From Streptococcus mitis NCTC 12261 (GTDB lineage: Bacteria; Bacillota; Bacilli; Lactobacillales; Streptococcaceae): DNA of 64,000 nt. This document shows positions 60,546 through 64,000 of the stretch, in pieces. Each line of letters starts with the position of its first letter. The stretch's first letter is position 1. A program made the translations under genes and the position numbers. The notes under the pieces were generated by a model, which ran no database searches, had not been told where the DNA came from, and saw only the letters and a program-made list of their open reading frames with translations. The DNA lies in the NCBI RefSeq assembly GCF_000148585.2, contig NZ_CP028414.1:1789501-1853500 (forward strand), written 5' to 3'.

Positions 60546-61792
60546 TCTATTCCTTCCATAAAGTAAATCGCCTGTAGTTTCACATTATTAGCTGCTCTAC
60601 AAATATCATCTTTGTCAACTTGCTCGAGTTTTGCAATCCAACCTTTAAAGTCTGCTGAAGATTTCCCAAGTAAAGAATTTTGATAAGCACGTTCAATCAA
60701 TGAACCTTGATTATCTTGAGAAAGTAACAAAGATCGACGAATCATTTCCTTGGTCTGCTCTAATTCAAGCTCTGTAAAATATCCTTTTTTTAAATCAAGC
60801 AGTTGATTATTCATCATTTTACGAGCCTGGTTCCGATTTTCTCGATCGATACCAGCATACATCCTCAAGAACCCACTAAATAAATCAAGCTGACTTGAAA
60901 TAGTATAAGCCAATCCAGCATTTTCACGGACATTTGTAAATAGTTTAGAGTGAGCAAATCCACCCAGTAAACCATTCATTACAATCATGGATAAATGTTG
61001 CTCATCACCATATTCAACAGGACAATGATAACCTAATTCCAAAATGGATTGTCCCACATTTTTCCGAACCATACCTTCCTGAAGGATATTGGAATAAGGT
61101 TGACAATACTGAACCTTCACATCTCCTTTTCGACCTTTAAAGCCAAATGATTCTAATACATTTTGAATTTCAACCTCATTAAAATCACCTAGGAAAAAGA
61201 AATCTATTCGATCATTGGCCAAAAATTCTTTGAAACAAGAATAAGAACTTTGTGGAGTTTCAGCTAAAATACGATTTCGTAAATCACTGTATTCCAATTG
61301 GAGACGTTCATCATGAAAAAATAATTTATCTAATTCTTTATGTGCAAAATAAAAAGAATCATCCATATCAGCTGCTAAACTTGCTAGCAATTGTTTTTTC
61401 TCAATTTCAAATAAGGCCGAATCAAACCCATTATCAACTACGACGGGGGAAAAAAGAGTTTCTTTTACTAGTTCCAAAACCTGAGAAGTTAGCACATTTT
61501 TCCTACTTAAAAACTCATCACGAACATAGGTAAATGTCAATTCTACAATATGACTTTGCCCTCTTCTAAAACAATTGGTTGACATATCTGTACCATATAG
61601 ACTGGCCAAGTGTCTTCTCAAAGCTTGAGAAGTGGGGTACATCTGGTTGGACGTTTCTAGCATACTCGCACTCAACATGCGACCTGTAATCGTATCAAGA
61701 GATAATGGAGAGGTAAAACGCACGGTAATTTTGTTCGTTTTAAACTTCTTTGATTGGATAAAATGTGTTGAAATTCCATGCACTAACTCCAT
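60542..61792 (-). CDS. M16 peptidase-like, non-catalytic partner (YmfF-like)
   Basis: 416 residues, M16 fold, but the HxxEH position reads MLETSNQMYP, so no zinc site. Such partners form the closed chamber with the active subunit. RBS GAGGAGG; extended -10 TGA-TATAAT at 61820-61828 on the minus strand. Confidence 0.85.
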   Translation of the reverse strand: MELVHGISTHFIQSKKFKTNKITVRFTSPLSLDTITGRMLSASMLETSNQMYPTSQALRRHLASLYGTDMSTNCFRRGQSHIVELTFTYVRDEFLSRKNVLTSQVLELVKETLFSPVVVDNGFDSALFEIEKKQLLASLAADMDDSFYFAHKELDKLFFHDERLQLEYSDLRNRILAETPQSSYSCFKEFLANDRIDFFFLGDFNEVEIQNVLESFGFKGRKGDVKVQYCQPYSNILQEGMVRKNVGQSILELGYHCPVEYGDEQHLSMIVMNGLLGGFAHSKLFTNVRENAGLAYTISSQLDLFSGFLRMYAGIDRENRNQARKMMNNQLLDLKKGYFTELELEQTKEMIRRSLLLSQDNQGSLIERAYQNSLLGKSSADFKGWIAKLEQVDKDDICRAANNVKLQAIYFMEGIE

Positions 61793-61819
61793 GATTTACC
61801 TCCTCATATACAGACTTCT

Positions 61820-61828
61820 ATTATATCA
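61820..61828 (-). promoter_or_regulatory. Extended -10 promoter of the M16-rodZ-pgsA run
   Basis: TGA-TATAAT on the minus strand, 28 bases before the first M16 gene. Confidence 0.6.
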
Positions 61829-61921
61829 CGAAAACCTGAAATTTTCTTGTTCCCTGTAACACTTTTGAAATAAAAATCGCTTACATTTCTCCCTGTTTCT
61901 CTCACTATTTTTAGGAAAATA

Positions 61922-61930
61922 TGGTATAAT
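61922..61930 (+). promoter_or_regulatory. Extended -10 promoter of yaaA-recF
   Basis: TGG-TATAAT at 61922-61930, with GAGGTG before the ATG at 61951. Confidence 0.65.
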
Positions 61931-61950
61931 ACCAAAGATTGAGGTGAATT

Positions 61951-62319
61951 ATGGAATACAAATTATTTGAAGAATTTATTACCCTCCAAGCACTACTCAA
62001 AGAACTTGGAATTACACATAGCGGAGGAGCTATCAAATCATTTCTCTCTGAACATTCTGTTTACTTTAATGGGGAATTAGAGAGTCGTCGTGGTAAAAAA
62101 CTTCGCATTGGTGATAAAATTGACATACCTGACATGAATATTGACATCTTATTGACACAACCTACTTCTGAGGAGCAAGAGGAATATCAAGCTGATAAAG
62201 TTGAAAAAGAACGGATCGCTAAACTTGTCAAAGAGATGAATAAGGGATTTAAAAGAGACAAATCGAAACCTACTTCATCACCTAAAAGCAAACAAGCTCC
62301 ACGATTCCCTGGTAGATAA
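61951..62319 (+). CDS. yaaA: S4-domain RNA-binding protein YaaA
   Basis: 122 residues. S4 motif in [44 protein letters not shown] (~11-54), longer basic tail (~85-122) than Bacillus YaaA. Always next to recF in Firmicutes; likely binds rRNA. recF starts 2 bases after its stop. Confidence 0.92.
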   Translation: MEYKLFEEFITLQALLKELGITHSGGAIKSFLSEHSVYFNGELESRRGKKLRIGDKIDIPDMNIDILLTQPTSEEQEEYQADKVEKERIAKLVKEMNKGFKRDKSKPTSSPKSKQAPRFPGR

Positions 62320-62321
62320 TC

Positions 62322-63419
62322 ATGTGGCTACAACACCTATCTCTCAAAACTTTTCGTAACTACAAAGAGACGAAAATAGACTTTAATCCTAAATTAAATA
62401 TCTTTTTAGGACGCAATGCTCAAGGAAAAACAAATATACTAGAGGCTATCTATTTTTTAGCCTTAACTCGTAGTCATCGAACTCGAACAGATAAAAATCT
62501 CATTCATTTTGATGAGGAACAACTTCATCTTTCAGGTCTAGTTCAGAAAAAAACTGGATCCATTCCCCTAGAAATAGAACTAACACAAAAAGGCCGTGTG
62601 ACAAAAGTTAATCATTTAAAACAGGCACGCCTTTCAGATTATGTAGGACACATGAATGTTGTCTTATTTGCTCCTGAAGATTTACAACTAATTAAAGGAG
62701 CACCTTCAGTTCGACGAAAATTTATTGATATGGAGCTTGGGCAAATTAAGCCAATCTATTTATCAGATTTAACCAATTATAACCATATTCTTAAGCAAAG
62801 AAATACCTATTTAAAATCAGCTCAAAAAATAGATGAAACCTTCCTTTCAGTACTAGATGATCAGCTAGTCGATTATGGATGTCGTGTAATGAATCACCGC
62901 TTAGATTTTATAAAAAAACTAGAGCATTTTGGTCGTAAGAAACATTTTGAACTTTCTAATCAGATTGAAGAGTTGTCAATATCCTATCAATCTTCTGTAA
63001 AGTCAACTGAAAAAGAAGACTTATCAGAATCTTTCAAAATTGCTTTAGAAAAAAGTAGGTCCAGAGATTTATTTAAAAAGAATACTGGTGTTGGGCCTCA
63101 TCGAGATGACATTTCTTTTTATATAAATGGGATGGATGCTAGTTTCGGAAGTCAAGGCCAACATCGTAGTCTCGTCCTCTCGATAAAATTAGCAGAAATC
63201 GAATTAATGGAAAGTATTACTACAGAATCTCCGATATTATTACTTGACGATGTCATGAGTGAACTTGACAACACTAGACAGTTAAAATTATTAGAAACGA
63301 TTTCTCAGTCAATCCAAACCTTTATAACAACAACAAGCTTAGATCATCTTCAAAATTTGCCAGAAAATCTAAGTATCTTCACTATTCAGGATGGTAAAGT
63401 TGCTGTAAATGAAAATTGA
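62322..63419 (+). CDS. recF: DNA replication and repair protein RecF
   Basis: 365 residues, SMC-like ATPase. Walker [10 protein letters not shown] (~30-38), GPHRDD (~258), signature GSQGQHRS (~276), Walker [13 protein letters not shown] (~307). Loads RecA at gaps with RecO/RecR. Near oriC. Confidence 0.96.
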   Translation: MWLQHLSLKTFRNYKETKIDFNPKLNIFLGRNAQGKTNILEAIYFLALTRSHRTRTDKNLIHFDEEQLHLSGLVQKKTGSIPLEIELTQKGRVTKVNHLKQARLSDYVGHMNVVLFAPEDLQLIKGAPSVRRKFIDMELGQIKPIYLSDLTNYNHILKQRNTYLKSAQKIDETFLSVLDDQLVDYGCRVMNHRLDFIKKLEHFGRKKHFELSNQIEELSISYQSSVKSTEKEDLSESFKIALEKSRSRDLFKKNTGVGPHRDDISFYINGMDASFGSQGQHRSLVLSIKLAEIELMESITTESPILLLDDVMSELDNTRQLKLLETISQSIQTFITTTSLDHLQNLPENLSIFTIQDGKVAVNEN

Positions 63420-63428
63420 CAACATTGT

Positions 63429-63468
63429 AAAAGAACTCCTGTTTTTACTGGAGTTCTTTTCATTGTTT
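63429..63468. terminator. Bidirectional terminator between recF and guaB
   Basis: AAAAGAACTCC / GGAGTTCTTTT stem with T-rich flanks on both strands, between convergent genes. Confidence 0.85.
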
Positions 63469-63470
63469 TT

Positions 63471-64000
<530 letters not shown>

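Noticed and set aside
60542..61792. Broken protease (missing HxxEH)
   Set aside because: Loss of the motif in one partner of an M16 pair is the normal state; the active partner is next to it.

Overview
The window comes from a mitis-group Streptococcus close to S. pneumoniae but not S. pneumoniae itself. The evidence is low GC, streptococcal protein families throughout, a choline-binding murein hydrolase (CbpD), a com-box (SigX) promoter system, WalR-controlled pcsB, and gene order matching what I recall of the pneumococcal stretch adcRCBA - dltXABCD - glpKOF - hslO/dusB - clpC/ctsR - cbpD - dnaC/rplI/gdpP - hpf/comFC/comFA - cysK - tsf/rpsB - pcsB - mreCD - ecf - pgsA - rodZ - M16 pair - yaaA/recF - guaB. 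That order runs toward oriC, which should lie beyond the right end. The pneumococcal cbpA and TCS06 genes expected between dusB and clpC are absent. A DUF1275 protein, a lipoprotein and an NrtR-PnuC-NadR set occupy that place.

Layout. 1-3.8 kb: start of an SPFH protein, then the zinc-uptake operon adcRCBA with its AdcR operator. 3.85-15.4 kb: an accessory island bounded by a 42-bp direct repeat of the 3' end of dltD. It encodes an RmlC-like/SDR fusion, a GT11-like transferase, an RmlB-like dehydratase, a GT52-GT2 fusion, a GT4 transferase and a 1,676-residue LPXTG surface protein with MucBP-type repeats. 15.4-19.95 kb: the D-alanylation operon dltXABCD, including the 43-residue DltX. 20.1-21.5 kb: an MFS exporter divergent from a 22-codon gene with all the hallmarks of an SHP pheromone and no rgg beside it. 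21.5-27.3 kb: glycerol use (glpF, glpO, glpK, a cre site and an Mga-like regulator). 27.4-31.4 kb: hslO-dusB, a DUF1275 protein, a lipoprotein under composite control, and a small membrane protein. 31.4-34.1 kb: NAD salvage. 34.2-37.2 kb: ctsR-clpC. 37.2-40.2 kb: a TPP-riboswitch-controlled thiamine-precursor ABC transporter. 40.2-49.4 kb: cbpD, a replication/c-di-AMP block, hpf, comFA-comFC, yigZ and a PH-domain protein. 49.5-54 kb: cysK, tsf/rpsB, pcsB. 54-61.8 kb: mreCD, the ECF energising module, pgsA, rodZ and the M16 pair. 61.9-64 kb: yaaA-recF and the 3' part of guaB.

How it fits together. Most of the window is core envelope, replication and competence housekeeping. The unusual parts are (i) the dltD-flanked surface-protein/glycan island, which looks like a self-contained system making and transferring a dTDP-sugar-derived decoration next to a large adhesin; (ii) the orphan SHP peptide gene, whose promoter shares a palindromic -10 element with a divergent exporter; and (iii) a com-box, a 10-codon ORF and a WalR box stacked upstream of a lipoprotein. 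Three genes (hslO, yigZ, comFA) have -10 elements so close to their start codons that leaderless translation is likely.
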